Source of the DNA: Omnitrophica WOR_2 bacterium RIFCSPHIGHO2_01_FULL_52_10
Lineage (GTDB): Bacteria > Omnitrophota > Gorgyraeia > Zapsychrales > Zapsychraceae
Direction of reading: 5' to 3'
DNA: 12,604 bases
NCBI GenBank assembly: GCA_001805565.1
Contig: MHGM01000010.1
Location: 1-12,604 of the forward strand
Shown here: in pieces, positions 1 to 6,561 of the stretch
How the letters are laid out: the number at the start of each line of letters is the position of its first letter
Position numbering within the stretch: position 1 is the stretch's first letter
Translations under genes and position numbers: made by a program
Notes under the pieces: model-generated
The model's input: the letters and a program-made list of their open reading frames with translations, nothing else
Database searches by the model: none
What the model was told of the DNA's origin: nothing

Positions 1-309
1 ATACGACTTAACCTTATCCGGATATTGGATCAAGGCAATGCGCGCGGTACGATTTGGATCATATTCAATAGCCAAAACCGTACATTCCTGGTCAATGCGA
101 TCTCTTTTAAAATCGATGAGACGATACATCCGTTTGTGCCCGCCGCCGCGATAACGCATGGTGATGCGCCCGTACACATTACGCCCGCCAGAGCTTTTTA
201 ACGGCCGCAAAAGGTTTTTTTCCGGCTTTCCCTTGGTGATCTCCGCGAAATCCGCAATAGCCGTATGGCGCAATGTGCTGGTTACTGGCCTAAATCGTTT
301 AATGCCCAT
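1..309 (-). CDS. rplB: 50S ribosomal protein L2, N-terminal part (cut by window edge)
   Basis: Large-subunit protein L2, a primary 23S rRNA binder needed for subunit association and peptidyl-transferase centre assembly. The minus strand from the ATG at 309-307 gives 103 codons to the window edge. The product starts [15 protein letters not shown] and continues with [37 protein letters not shown], and then a YRLIDFKR segment. These match the start of L2, including the GGRN and RGGGHK rRNA-binding motifs of its OB-like N-terminal domain. The C-terminal SH3-like domain and the conserved C-terminal histidine lie outside the window. It begins 2 nt after the rplW stop codon, so translation is probably coupled. 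The position (L23 then L2) is standard S10-operon order. Nothing unusual is seen in the visible third. Confidence 0.96.
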   Translation of the reverse strand, partial: MGIKRFRPVTSTLRHTAIADFAEITKGKPEKNLLRPLKSSGGRNVYGRITMRYRGGGHKRMYRLIDFKRDRIDQECTVLAIEYDPNRTARIALIQYPDKVKSY

Positions 310-311
310 TT

Positions 312-590
312 TTATGTGACCTCGATCTTATGTCCGTCTTTAAGCGTAACGATCGCTTTTTTCCAAGGCGTGGTGCGGCCTAGTTCCTGACGCACGCGTC
401 GCAGTTTCCCCGGGACAAGCGATGTGTTGACCGACTCAACCTTCACTTTATAGATTTCCTCAACGGCCCTGCGGATCTGAACCTTGTTGGCGTCAGTGGC
501 CACCTGAAAGAGATATTTGCGCTGCGGCTCCAGGAAGGTCGCCCGCTCGGTACGCACCAGATTTCTGACGACATCGTAGGCGTGCATCAT
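312..590 (-). CDS. rplW: 50S ribosomal protein L23
   Basis: L23 sits at the polypeptide exit tunnel and forms the docking site for trigger factor and SRP. The 92-residue product is normal length and shows the family pattern: a TERAT motif near residue 14, a YLFQV beta strand, [22 protein letters not shown] (start to middle), PGKLRR, and a closing KKAIVTL strand followed by DGHKIEV. The start is the first of two tandem ATGs (590-588, then 587-585). A GGAGC at 605-601 lies 10 nt upstream of the first, which favours it, but use of the second cannot be excluded. The first ATG overlaps the TGA stop of rplD in an ATGA arrangement (587-590), a classic coupling signal. The stop is TAA, 2 nt before rplB. 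Confidence 0.96.
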   Translation of the reverse strand: MMHAYDVVRNLVRTERATFLEPQRKYLFQVATDANKVQIRRAVEEIYKVKVESVNTSLVPGKLRRVRQELGRTTPWKKAIVTLKDGHKIEVT

Positions 591-1213
591 TTGGCTATAC
601 GCTCCAACAAGTTATTGAACGCCGTTTTAGTGACTAAAATTTTCTTATGACGCAGGATATCATACGCATTGACATCCTGTGAACGCATCAAACGAAACAG
701 CGGAATATTGCGGGACACCCTCTGTATGCTGGGGTCGCAGCCATCAAGAAGGGCAAGCACTTTCCCGCTAAGACTCAAATTCTTCAAAATCGTAGCGAAT
801 TCTTTCGTTTTCGCGAACGGTTTTTTGAAATCATCGACACAGATTAAATTCTTGCCCTGATATTTCACGTTCAAAGTCTCGCGCAAAGCCCCCTGACGAA
901 CCTTCTGGGGGACACTATAGCTAAAATCTCTCGGATGCGGGCCAAAGACAACGCCTCCCTTTTTCCATAGCGGTGACCGAATAGATCCATGACGGGCGCG
1001 ACCAGTCCCCTTCTGCCGCCAAGGTTTGATGCCGCCGCCGGAAATTTCTTTACGTGTCTTTGTCGACGCGTTGCCCTGGCGCTCGGAAGCTTGGTACATC
1101 ACGACCGCTTGATGAATCACGTCTTGATTAATGGGCTCAGCAAAAATCTCTTGAGGCAAGTCGATAGTTCCTGACTTTTTCCCTTCACTATTTAAAACCT
1201 GCAAACTTGACAC
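587..1213 (-). CDS. rplD: 50S ribosomal protein L4
   Basis: L4 is an early 50S assembly protein with an extended loop lining the exit tunnel near the macrolide site. In E. coli it also represses its own operon. The 208-residue product has the expected extended loop at about residues 47-85. It includes TKTRKEISGGG and KPWRQKGTGRAR (K63-R74, containing the lysine whose mutation gives erythromycin resistance in E. coli), then GGVVFGPHPRDFS. The C-terminal alpha/beta domain follows, with LLDG and ILVTKTAFNNLLE. The start is a GTG at 1213-1211, placed 2 nt after the rplC stop and preceded by AAGGGG about 10 nt upstream. No downstream ATG would preserve the conserved N-terminus. It overlaps rplW by 4 nt. 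Whether it retains autogenous repression is unknown; the usual leader target is absent upstream of rpsJ here. Confidence 0.97.
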   Translation of the reverse strand: MSSLQVLNSEGKKSGTIDLPQEIFAEPINQDVIHQAVVMYQASERQGNASTKTRKEISGGGIKPWRQKGTGRARHGSIRSPLWKKGGVVFGPHPRDFSYSVPQKVRQGALRETLNVKYQGKNLICVDDFKKPFAKTKEFATILKNLSLSGKVLALLDGCDPSIQRVSRNIPLFRLMRSQDVNAYDILRHKKILVTKTAFNNLLERIAK

Positions 1214-1215
1214 CG

Positions 1216-1926
1216 TTATTTCCCCTTACCGGTTGCTTTGGCCTTGCTTTGTTTCATCGGATTTACTTTGCGAACAACGGCCTTACGTTCCTCGTCCAAC
1301 GGCTTGAAGGCCTTTTTCTTGGAACGATAAATCTCGACATACGCATTTTTATGTCCCGGGACGACGCCTTTAAGAAGGATCATATTTTTCTCGGTATCAA
1401 CTACCATCACGCGAAGCCCTTGAGCTGTAATCTGACGCGCCCCCATGTGTCCGGGCATGTTGGTTCCGCGTAACGTTCGAGATGGATCGGCGCTGGCGCC
1501 GATGGATCCCACACGACGGTGGTGCATGGAACCGTGCGCGGCAGGACCACCCATCCAGTGCCACCGCTTCATGCCACCCTGGAAACCCTTACCAATAGAG
1601 GTCCCGCGAACATCCACGAACTCACCGGCCTTAAAGACATCCGCCTTCAATTCCTGTCCGACCTTATAATCTTTATTATCCGTTGATTCAAACTCCTTAA
1701 TGACGCGCAGAGGCGCCACTCCGGTCTTTTTGAAAAAACCAAGCATGGGCTTGTTGACCCGCGATTCTTTGATCTGCTCAAAGCCTACCTTCACCTTTTG
1801 GGGAGAATCCTGCAACCCCAAAACGGTGCATGGCCCGGCCGCGACAACAGTGACGGGTACAACATCTCCATCTTTGTCGAAGATCTGCGTCATACCCATT
1901 TTTTTTCCTAATAAACCGCGGATCAT
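1216..1926 (-). CDS. rplC: 50S ribosomal protein L3, with basic C-terminal extension
   Basis: L3 nucleates 50S assembly and reaches the peptidyl-transferase centre with its central loop. The N-terminus GLLGKKMGMTQIF (residues 4-16) and the central block are diagnostic: RGTSIGKGFQGGMKRW (107-122), HGSMHHRRVGSIGASADPSR (131-150), PGHMG (158-162). Its globular core ends near residue 200. At 236 residues it is longer than the roughly 206-209 of E. coli and Thermus. The excess is a 36-residue Lys/Arg-rich tail (from SKKK at about 202 to the GKGK end), likely disordered and rRNA-binding. E. coli L3 has a methylated Gln in GQMG; here the equivalent is His160. The start ATG at 1926-1924 is 15 nt after the rpsJ stop, with AAAGGCG about 12 nt upstream. 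The stop is TAA, 2 nt before rplD. Confidence 0.97.
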   Translation of the reverse strand: MIRGLLGKKMGMTQIFDKDGDVVPVTVVAAGPCTVLGLQDSPQKVKVGFEQIKESRVNKPMLGFFKKTGVAPLRVIKEFESTDNKDYKVGQELKADVFKAGEFVDVRGTSIGKGFQGGMKRWHWMGGPAAHGSMHHRRVGSIGASADPSRTLRGTNMPGHMGARQITAQGLRVMVVDTEKNMILLKGVVPGHKNAYVEIYRSKKKAFKPLDEERKAVVRKVNPMKQSKAKATGKGK

Positions 1927-1941
1927 GATTTCAACGCGCCT

Positions 1942-2253
1942 TTATTGTTTGATCTCAACATCCACACCCGCCGGCAGGTTCAATTTCCTTAAGGCTTCCA
2001 CGGTTTTTGCCGTAGGATCAATAAGGTCAATGAGCCGTTTATGGGTGGCCAGTTGAAATTGTTCTCTGGATTTTTTATCGATCACGGGAGATCGCAACAC
2101 CGTATAGAGCTCCTTTTTGGTCGGCAATGGCACTGGGCCGGAAACTTTGGCGCCCGTGCGAATGGCCGTATCCAGGATCTCCTGGGCGGATTGATCGATC
2201 AGCCTGTGATCGAATGCTTTGAGTTTTATACGTATTTTTTGCTGTTGTTGCAT
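1942..2253 (-). CDS. rpsJ: 30S ribosomal protein S10 / NusE
   Basis: S10 is a 30S head protein and, as NusE, a partner of NusB and NusG in transcription antitermination and transcription-translation coupling. The 103-residue product is normal length. It shows the family signatures [15 protein letters not shown] (6-20), [18 protein letters not shown] (with PLPTK), an [16 protein letters not shown] loop segment and the C-terminal [10 protein letters not shown] strand. The start ATG at 2253-2251 gives a Gln-rich N-terminus (MQQQQK). The upstream Shine-Dalgarno is weak (GAGA about 7 nt before). It lies only 15 nt after tuf, so the long structured S10 leader that mediates L4 control in E. coli is not present here. 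The spacer to rplC is 15 nt. Confidence 0.97.
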   Translation of the reverse strand: MQQQQKIRIKLKAFDHRLIDQSAQEILDTAIRTGAKVSGPVPLPTKKELYTVLRSPVIDKKSREQFQLATHKRLIDLIDPTAKTVEALRKLNLPAGVDVEIKQ

Positions 2254-2268
2254 GATAATCTCAGTGTT

Positions 2269-3462
2269 TTATGCGATAATTTGGTGAATAACACCGGCAC
2301 CGACCGTATGACCACCTTCACGGATAGCGAAACGCAATTCCTTTTCCATGGCGATGGGCTGGATCAACTCCACTTCCAGCTCGACGTTGTCGCCGGGCAT
2401 ACACATTTCTACCCCGGCCGGAAGATTGGCCGATCCGGTCACGTCCGTCGTACGGAAATAAAATTGTGGCCGGTATCCTTTGAAAAACGGTGTATGCCGG
2501 CCACCTTCTTCCTTGGTTAAAATATATGTCTTGGCTTTGAATTTGGTGTGCGGCGTAATGGATCCGGCAGCGGCCAAAACCTGGCCTCTTTGGATGTCAT
2601 CTTTTTCAACACCGCGCAAAAGCAAGCCGACGTTGTCACCAGCCTGACCGAAATCAAGTTCCTTGCGGAACATTTCAACGCCCGTAACAACCGTCTTTTT
2701 GATGTCCTTGGTCATTCCCACGAGATCGACTTCTTCGCCAACCTTGACTTTACCGCGCTCGATACGTCCAGTAGCGACCGTTCCACGACCCGAGATGGAA
2801 AACACGTCTTCGATGGCCATCAAGAACGGTTTATCCAGCTCGCGGACAGGCTCGGGGATGAAATCGTCAACAGCCTTCATCAGATCGACGATAGGCTGAG
2901 TCTTGGAGGCGTCATTAAGGTTGTTTATGGCCTCCAGGGCGCTTCCCTTGATGATCGGCGTTTTGTCACCATCATATTTATACTTAGTCAAAAGGTCACG
3001 GATTTCCAGCTCAACGAGCTCGAAAAGTTCTTTATCCTGGACCTGATCACACTTATTAAGGAAGACAACAATGGAAGGAACGTTCACCTGGCGGGCCAAA
3101 AGGATGTGCTCTTTGGTCTGGGGCATGGCGCCATCGGCGGCGGAAACGACGAGAATAGCACCATCCATCTGGGCCGCACCCGTGATCATGTTCTTGATAT
3201 AGTCGGCGTGGCCGGGACAGTCGATGTGCGCGTAGTGTCTTTTCTCGGTCTCATACTCGATATGCGAGATGTTGATCGTAACACCGCGCTCTTTTTCTTC
3301 CGGGGCGTTGTCAATGGAATCATAGCTGCGCGCCTGGGCTAATCCCTTTTTCGCCAATACGTTGGTAATGGCGGAACTTAGGGTCGTTTTCCCGTGATCG
3401 ACGTGCCCGATGGTACCGATATTCAAGTGTGGTTTATTTCTTACGAACTTTTCCTTGGCCAT
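2269..3462 (-). CDS. tuf: Elongation factor Tu
   Basis: EF-Tu is the GTPase that carries aminoacyl-tRNA to the ribosomal A site. The 397-residue product has the full family length and all motifs. These are P-loop GHVDHGKT (19-26), switch I RGVTIN with Mg-coordinating T62, DCPGH (81-85) with catalytic His85, NKCD (136-139) and GSAL (173-176). Domains II and III follow, with [41 protein letters not shown] and the C-terminal [15 protein letters not shown]. The ATG at 3462-3460 is preceded by a consensus AAGGAGG, fitting its need for very high expression. It lies between fusA (66-nt spacer) and rpsJ (15 nt), the usual str-to-S10 junction. Only one tuf copy is visible; a second elsewhere in the genome cannot be judged. 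Confidence 0.99.
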   Translation of the reverse strand: MAKEKFVRNKPHLNIGTIGHVDHGKTTLSSAITNVLAKKGLAQARSYDSIDNAPEEKERGVTINISHIEYETEKRHYAHIDCPGHADYIKNMITGAAQMDGAILVVSAADGAMPQTKEHILLARQVNVPSIVVFLNKCDQVQDKELFELVELEIRDLLTKYKYDGDKTPIIKGSALEAINNLNDASKTQPIVDLMKAVDDFIPEPVRELDKPFLMAIEDVFSISGRGTVATGRIERGKVKVGEEVDLVGMTKDIKKTVVTGVEMFRKELDFGQAGDNVGLLLRGVEKDDIQRGQVLAAAGSITPHTKFKAKTYILTKEEGGRHTPFFKGYRPQFYFRTTDVTGSANLPAGVEMCMPGDNVELEVELIQPIAMEKELRFAIREGGHTVGAGVIHQIIA

Positions 3463-3468
3463 CTTATG

Positions 3469-3475
3469 CCTCCTT
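3469..3475 (-). promoter_or_regulatory. Consensus Shine-Dalgarno of tuf
   Basis: The coding strand reads AAGGAGG followed by CATAAG and then the tuf ATG, a 6-nt spacing. It is the best match to the anti-Shine-Dalgarno among all gene starts in the window; most of the others are partial matches such as GGTGA, AGGT or GGAGC. This fits EF-Tu being the most abundant product of the block and fixes the tuf start. Confidence 0.9.
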
Positions 3476-3528
3476 CTTTCCCATAAAAACTCTTAAATAA
3501 TGATGTTTTATGATTTTCTATTTATGTA
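3476..3528 (-). other. A/T-rich fusA-tuf spacer, no clear element
   Basis: This is the part of the 66-nt fusA-tuf gap upstream of the tuf Shine-Dalgarno. It is strongly A/T-rich compared with the flanking genes. It contains no U-tract terminator and no convincing -35/-10 pair. A 7-bp A/T inverted repeat (CATAAAA / TTTTATG at 3506-3512 and 3482-3488) with a 17-nt loop is too weak to call. Low structure upstream of a strong ribosome site would itself favour tuf translation (inference). Confidence 0.5.
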
Positions 3529-5631
3529 TTAGCCCTTTTTCCCAAGAGCTTCTTGGTGCGCCCCAATGATCTTGTCAGCGACATATTGAGGCACTTCCGC
3601 ATAAAAGGCGGGCTCCATGCTAAACGTCGCCCGTCCTTGAGTTAAGGAACGTACCGCGTTGGCATAGTTGAACATTTCCGCCAACGGGACCTCACAGCGT
3701 GCCGTCTTGATCTTTCCACGTGTCCCCATATTGACGATCTTTGCCCGTCTCGTCTGGAGATCGCCTACCACAGCACCCATAAATTCTTCCGGGGCGGCCG
3801 CTTCGATATCCATGATCGGCTCCAGGAATACCGATTTACCTTTTTGAAGCGCTTCCCGCAAAGCGAATTTCGCGGCCAACTGAAACGCCAACTCGCTGGA
3901 ATCGACGTCGTGATAAGAACCATCAATCAGCGTAACAACCAGATCCGTTACCGGGTAACCGGCCAGAACACCGGCAGAAGCGGCATCCTTGATCCCTTTT
4001 TCTACACCAGGAATAAATTCGCGCGGGATCGCGCCGCCTTTAATCTTATTAGTAAATTCAACACCTTTGCCGCGCTCTTGAGCAGGTTCCACATTGATGA
4101 CGACGTGGCCGTATTGCCCCCGGCCGCCGCTCTGGCTGATATGTTTACCTACGACATCTTCTACTTTGCGGGTAATCGTTTCTTTATACGCGACCTGCGG
4201 CCGACCGATATTCGTTTCCAAGTTAAATTCGCGCTTCATCCGATCAATGATGATCTCCAAATGTAACTCGCCCATCCCGGAAATGATCGTCTGGGCCGTC
4301 TCATGGTCATAGTGCACACGTAACGACGGATCCTCGTCCAGAAATTTTTTTAAAGTAAACCCCATCTTGTCCTGGTCGGCCTTGGTCTTGGGCTCGATGG
4401 ACATCGAGACAACCGGTTCGGGGATACGCATATTCTCGAGCAAAATCTTCTTTTCCTGATCGCATAACGTATCACCGGACTTGCTTTCCTTGATACCGAC
4501 CAACGCCACAATTTCCCCGGCTTCCGCTTTGGGAACGATTTCCTGCTTATTGGCGTGCATAATGACAATTTTAGAGATGCGCTCCCTGACCTGCTGAGTG
4601 GAATTATAGACCCCTTCACCCGAAACAATCCTCCCTGAATATATGCGCGTAAAGAACAATTTCCCTACGTAAGGATCTGTGGCTATTTTAAATACCAAAG
4701 CGCTTAAAGGGGCATCGACAGATGGTGGGCGGGTGATTTCTTCTTTCGTCGCAGGATCGATGCCTTTAACCGGCGGAACATCCAATGGCGAAGGCAGATA
4801 ATCACAAACCGCATCCAGGACCAACTGAACACCCTTATTTTTAAGCGATGACCCGCATAAAATGGGCAAAAATGTACCAGCGATGGTCGCGCGTCGAATC
4901 GCCTTTTTGATATCTTCAACGCTGATTTCTTTTTCCTCTAGGAATTTCTCGGCGATTTCATCATCGGCATCCGCGAGACGTTCGATCAACGTGTGACGAT
5001 ACTGTTTTAATTTATCTTTAAGCTCAGCAGGCACGTCGCTTAATATACGCTTGACGCCCAAATCGTCTTCATAGGTGACATACTTTTCCAAGATGACATC
5101 CACAATGCCAGTAAAGCTGTCTTCAGTCCCATTCGGGAATGTGATCGCAGCCGCATTGGCGCCCAGGCGATCATGAACGTCGGCCAAGACACGCTCAAAA
5201 CTCGCGCCCAAACGATCGAGCTTGTTGATAAAAGCGAGCCGTGGGACATTGTATCGATCGGCCTGACGCCAGACCGTTTCGGTCTGGGATTGCACGCCGC
5301 TGGTCCCGCATAAAACAATCACGGCCCCATCCAGGACTTTCAAAGACCGCTCGACTTCAATGGTAAAATCCACGTGGCCGGGGGTGTCGATGATATTGAT
5401 CTTTTTCTTGTTCCAAAAACAGGTGGTATTCGCCGCCGTGATGGTGATCCCGCGCTCCTGTTCCTGTTCCATCCAGTCCATAGTCGCGTTTCCATCATCA
5501 ACGCTTCCCATCTTATGGATGACGCCGGTATAAAACAGGATCCGCTCGGTCGTCGTCGTCTTACCCGCGTCGATATGCGCAATGATCCCGATATTTCTTA
5601 CATCATGCAATGGTATTGCGTCTGCTGCCAT
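3529..5631 (-). CDS. fusA: Elongation factor G
   Basis: EF-G is the translocation GTPase, also used with RRF for ribosome recycling. The 700-residue product has normal length and domain order. The G domain has AHIDAGKT (18-25), RGITIT with T63, DTPGHVDF (82-89, His86) and NKLD (136-139). The G' insert covers roughly 160-260. Domain II follows at about 300-400 ([21 protein letters not shown]). Domain III has MGELHLEI. Domain IV has [10 protein letters not shown] (501-510) and SYHDVDSSE with the tip His574, equivalent to the E. coli translocation histidine. Domain V ends in [12 protein letters not shown]. The start ATG at 5631-5629 gives the expected short N-terminus; its Shine-Dalgarno is poor (AAGGGAAG lies 11 nt or more upstream). 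NKLDRLGA in place of the common NKMDR is a conservative variant. It follows rpsG after 78 nt containing a stem-loop and precedes tuf by 66 nt. Confidence 0.98.
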   Translation of the reverse strand: MAADAIPLHDVRNIGIIAHIDAGKTTTTERILFYTGVIHKMGSVDDGNATMDWMEQEQERGITITAANTTCFWNKKKINIIDTPGHVDFTIEVERSLKVLDGAVIVLCGTSGVQSQTETVWRQADRYNVPRLAFINKLDRLGASFERVLADVHDRLGANAAAITFPNGTEDSFTGIVDVILEKYVTYEDDLGVKRILSDVPAELKDKLKQYRHTLIERLADADDEIAEKFLEEKEISVEDIKKAIRRATIAGTFLPILCGSSLKNKGVQLVLDAVCDYLPSPLDVPPVKGIDPATKEEITRPPSVDAPLSALVFKIATDPYVGKLFFTRIYSGRIVSGEGVYNSTQQVRERISKIVIMHANKQEIVPKAEAGEIVALVGIKESKSGDTLCDQEKKILLENMRIPEPVVSMSIEPKTKADQDKMGFTLKKFLDEDPSLRVHYDHETAQTIISGMGELHLEIIIDRMKREFNLETNIGRPQVAYKETITRKVEDVVGKHISQSGGRGQYGHVVINVEPAQERGKGVEFTNKIKGGAIPREFIPGVEKGIKDAASAGVLAGYPVTDLVVTLIDGSYHDVDSSELAFQLAAKFALREALQKGKSVFLEPIMDIEAAAPEEFMGAVVGDLQTRRAKIVNMGTRGKIKTARCEVPLAEMFNYANAVRSLTQGRATFSMEPAFYAEVPQYVADKIIGAHQEALGKKG

Positions 5632-5660
5632 AATTTCTTTAACTTCCCTTATTAATTAAG

Positions 5661-5703
5661 AACTGCATCAGCTTTAATTTCTGCAGACAAAGCCGATGCA
5701 GTT
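5661..5703 (-). promoter_or_regulatory. Strong intercistronic stem-loop between rpsG and fusA
   Basis: In the transcript the arm AACTGCATCGGCTTT (5703-5689) pairs with AAAGCTGATGCAGTT (5675-5661), giving 15 continuous base pairs. One is a G-U wobble, which would be an A-C mismatch in RNA from the opposite strand. The 13-nt loop (5688-5676) contains the palindrome TCTGCAGA. The structure begins 6 nt after the rpsG stop and ends 29 nt before the fusA ATG, just upstream of the purine-rich AAGGGAAG. It is followed by CTTAATTAATAAG rather than a run of U, so it is not a canonical intrinsic terminator. Plausible roles are an RNase processing or stability site setting the ratio of S7 to EF-G, a partial attenuator, or a protein-binding hairpin. 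The pairing is directly visible; the role is inferred. Confidence 0.75.
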
Positions 5704-5709
5704 TCAATA

Positions 5710-6180
5710 TTACCAACGTAGGTGCGCAAAGGCCTTGTTCGCCTCTGCCATTTTATGGGTATCGTCGCGTTTCTTGATCGCCTGACCTTCTCCTTTGGCT
5801 GCGGCAATAAGCTCATCGGCCAATTTAATCGGCATGGGCTTACCCTTTTTCTTGCGCGCGAAATCACGGATCCAGCGCATCGCCAAGGAATTTCCCCGGG
5901 CAAGCGGCACTTCGATCGGGACCTGATACGTCGCCCCGCCGACACGTCTGGATTTGACTTCCAATTTGGGACGAACATTGTCGATGGCTTTGGCAAACAC
6001 CTTCACCGCGCCCAATTCATGATTTTTCTGGTCAATCAAGTCGAAGGCCCCGTAAACAATATTTTCGGCCGTCGTTTTTCTTCCCTCGGACATAATAACA
6101 TTGACAAACTTGGTCACAAGCCGATTGCCGTATTTCGGATCGGGGGCTGTTTCTCTTAGTTCTGCACTGCGTCTACGCAT
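5710..6180 (-). CDS. rpsG: 30S ribosomal protein S7
   Basis: S7 nucleates assembly of the 30S head and contacts the E-site tRNA. In E. coli it also represses its own translation. The 156-residue product has the usual length. It shows DPKYGN (14-19), KFVNVIM, the helix segment [15 protein letters not shown], the beta-hairpin region [20 protein letters not shown] (69-88), LAMRWI and the C-terminal [16 protein letters not shown]. The start ATG at 6180-6178 gives the standard RRRSAE-type N-terminus and lies 3 nt after the rpsL stop, with CAGGTAA about 10 nt upstream. That spacing leaves no room for the intercistronic RNA that S7 binds in E. coli, so S7 control, if any, must act elsewhere, for example at the hairpin downstream (inference). 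Confidence 0.98.
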   Translation of the reverse strand: MRRRSAELRETAPDPKYGNRLVTKFVNVIMSEGRKTTAENIVYGAFDLIDQKNHELGAVKVFAKAIDNVRPKLEVKSRRVGGATYQVPIEVPLARGNSLAMRWIRDFARKKKGKPMPIKLADELIAAAKGEGQAIKKRDDTHKMAEANKAFAHLRW

Positions 6181-6183
6181 ATG

Positions 6184-6561
6184 TTATTTACCTGAATCCT
6201 TTTTTGCTCCGTACTTCGATCGTGATTTTTTGCGCTTCGCGACACCGGCGGTGTCCAATGTCCCGCGCACGATATGATAACGCACGCCGGGCAGATCTTT
6301 CACGCGGCCGCCGCGTACCAGTACGATCGAGTGTTCCTGAAGATTATGCCCTTCACCCGGGATATACGAGGTAACCTCGAACTTGTTAGACAAGCGCACC
6401 CTGGCGATCTTGCGCAACGCCGAGTTCGGTTTTTTCGGCGTCATCGTTTTAACCTGCAGGCAAACTCCCCGTCGGAACGGACAGTTCGTGAGCGCGGGCG
6501 ACTTACCCTTCTTTATTTTCTGTACTCTTTGTTTCCTGATGAGCTGCTGTATCGTCGGCAT
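6184..6561 (-). CDS. rpsL: 30S ribosomal protein S12
   Basis: S12 monitors codon-anticodon pairing at the decoding centre. The 125-residue product is normal length. It carries the family N-terminus [18 protein letters not shown] (27-34), [11 protein letters not shown] (41-51), [14 protein letters not shown] (65-78), and [13 protein letters not shown] (84-96). K43 and K88 (E. coli K42 and K87) are wild type, so no streptomycin-resistance substitution is seen at these sites. D89 is the aspartate methylthiolated by RimO in other bacteria. The ATG at 6561-6559 is secured by the conserved N-terminus and an upstream GGTGA. This start lies inside rpoC: the first 59 nt are also read, in another frame, as the RpoC C-terminus. 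rpsG follows after 3 nt. Confidence 0.98.
   Translation of the reverse strand: MPTIQQLIRKQRVQKIKKGKSPALTNCPFRRGVCLQVKTMTPKKPNSALRKIARVRLSNKFEVTSYIPGEGHNLQEHSIVLVRGGRVKDLPGVRYHIVRGTLDTAGVAKRKKSRSKYGAKKDSGK

Noticed and set aside
1899..1906. Run of eight A in codons 7-10 of rplC, a possible slippage site.
   Set aside because: It is required by the conserved GKKM sequence. No stop codon arrangement or alternative product suggests programmed slippage.
2548..3342. Long open frame of 264 codons antisense to tuf, and similar long plus-strand frames at 6926-7747 and 8012-8719 opposite rpoC.
   Set aside because: These are shadows of strongly conserved minus-strand genes with biased codons. The products resemble no family I know and lack convincing ribosome sites.
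3482..3512. Inverted repeat CATAAAA / TTTTATG in the fusA-tuf spacer.
   Set aside because: Only 7 A/T-rich pairs around a 17-nt loop in a generally A/T-rich spacer, with no U-run. Too weak for a terminator or regulator.
5661..5703. Reading the rpsG-fusA hairpin as an intrinsic terminator.
   Set aside because: No U-tract follows the stem, and the essential genes fusA and tuf lie downstream without a clear new promoter. A processing or regulatory element fits better.
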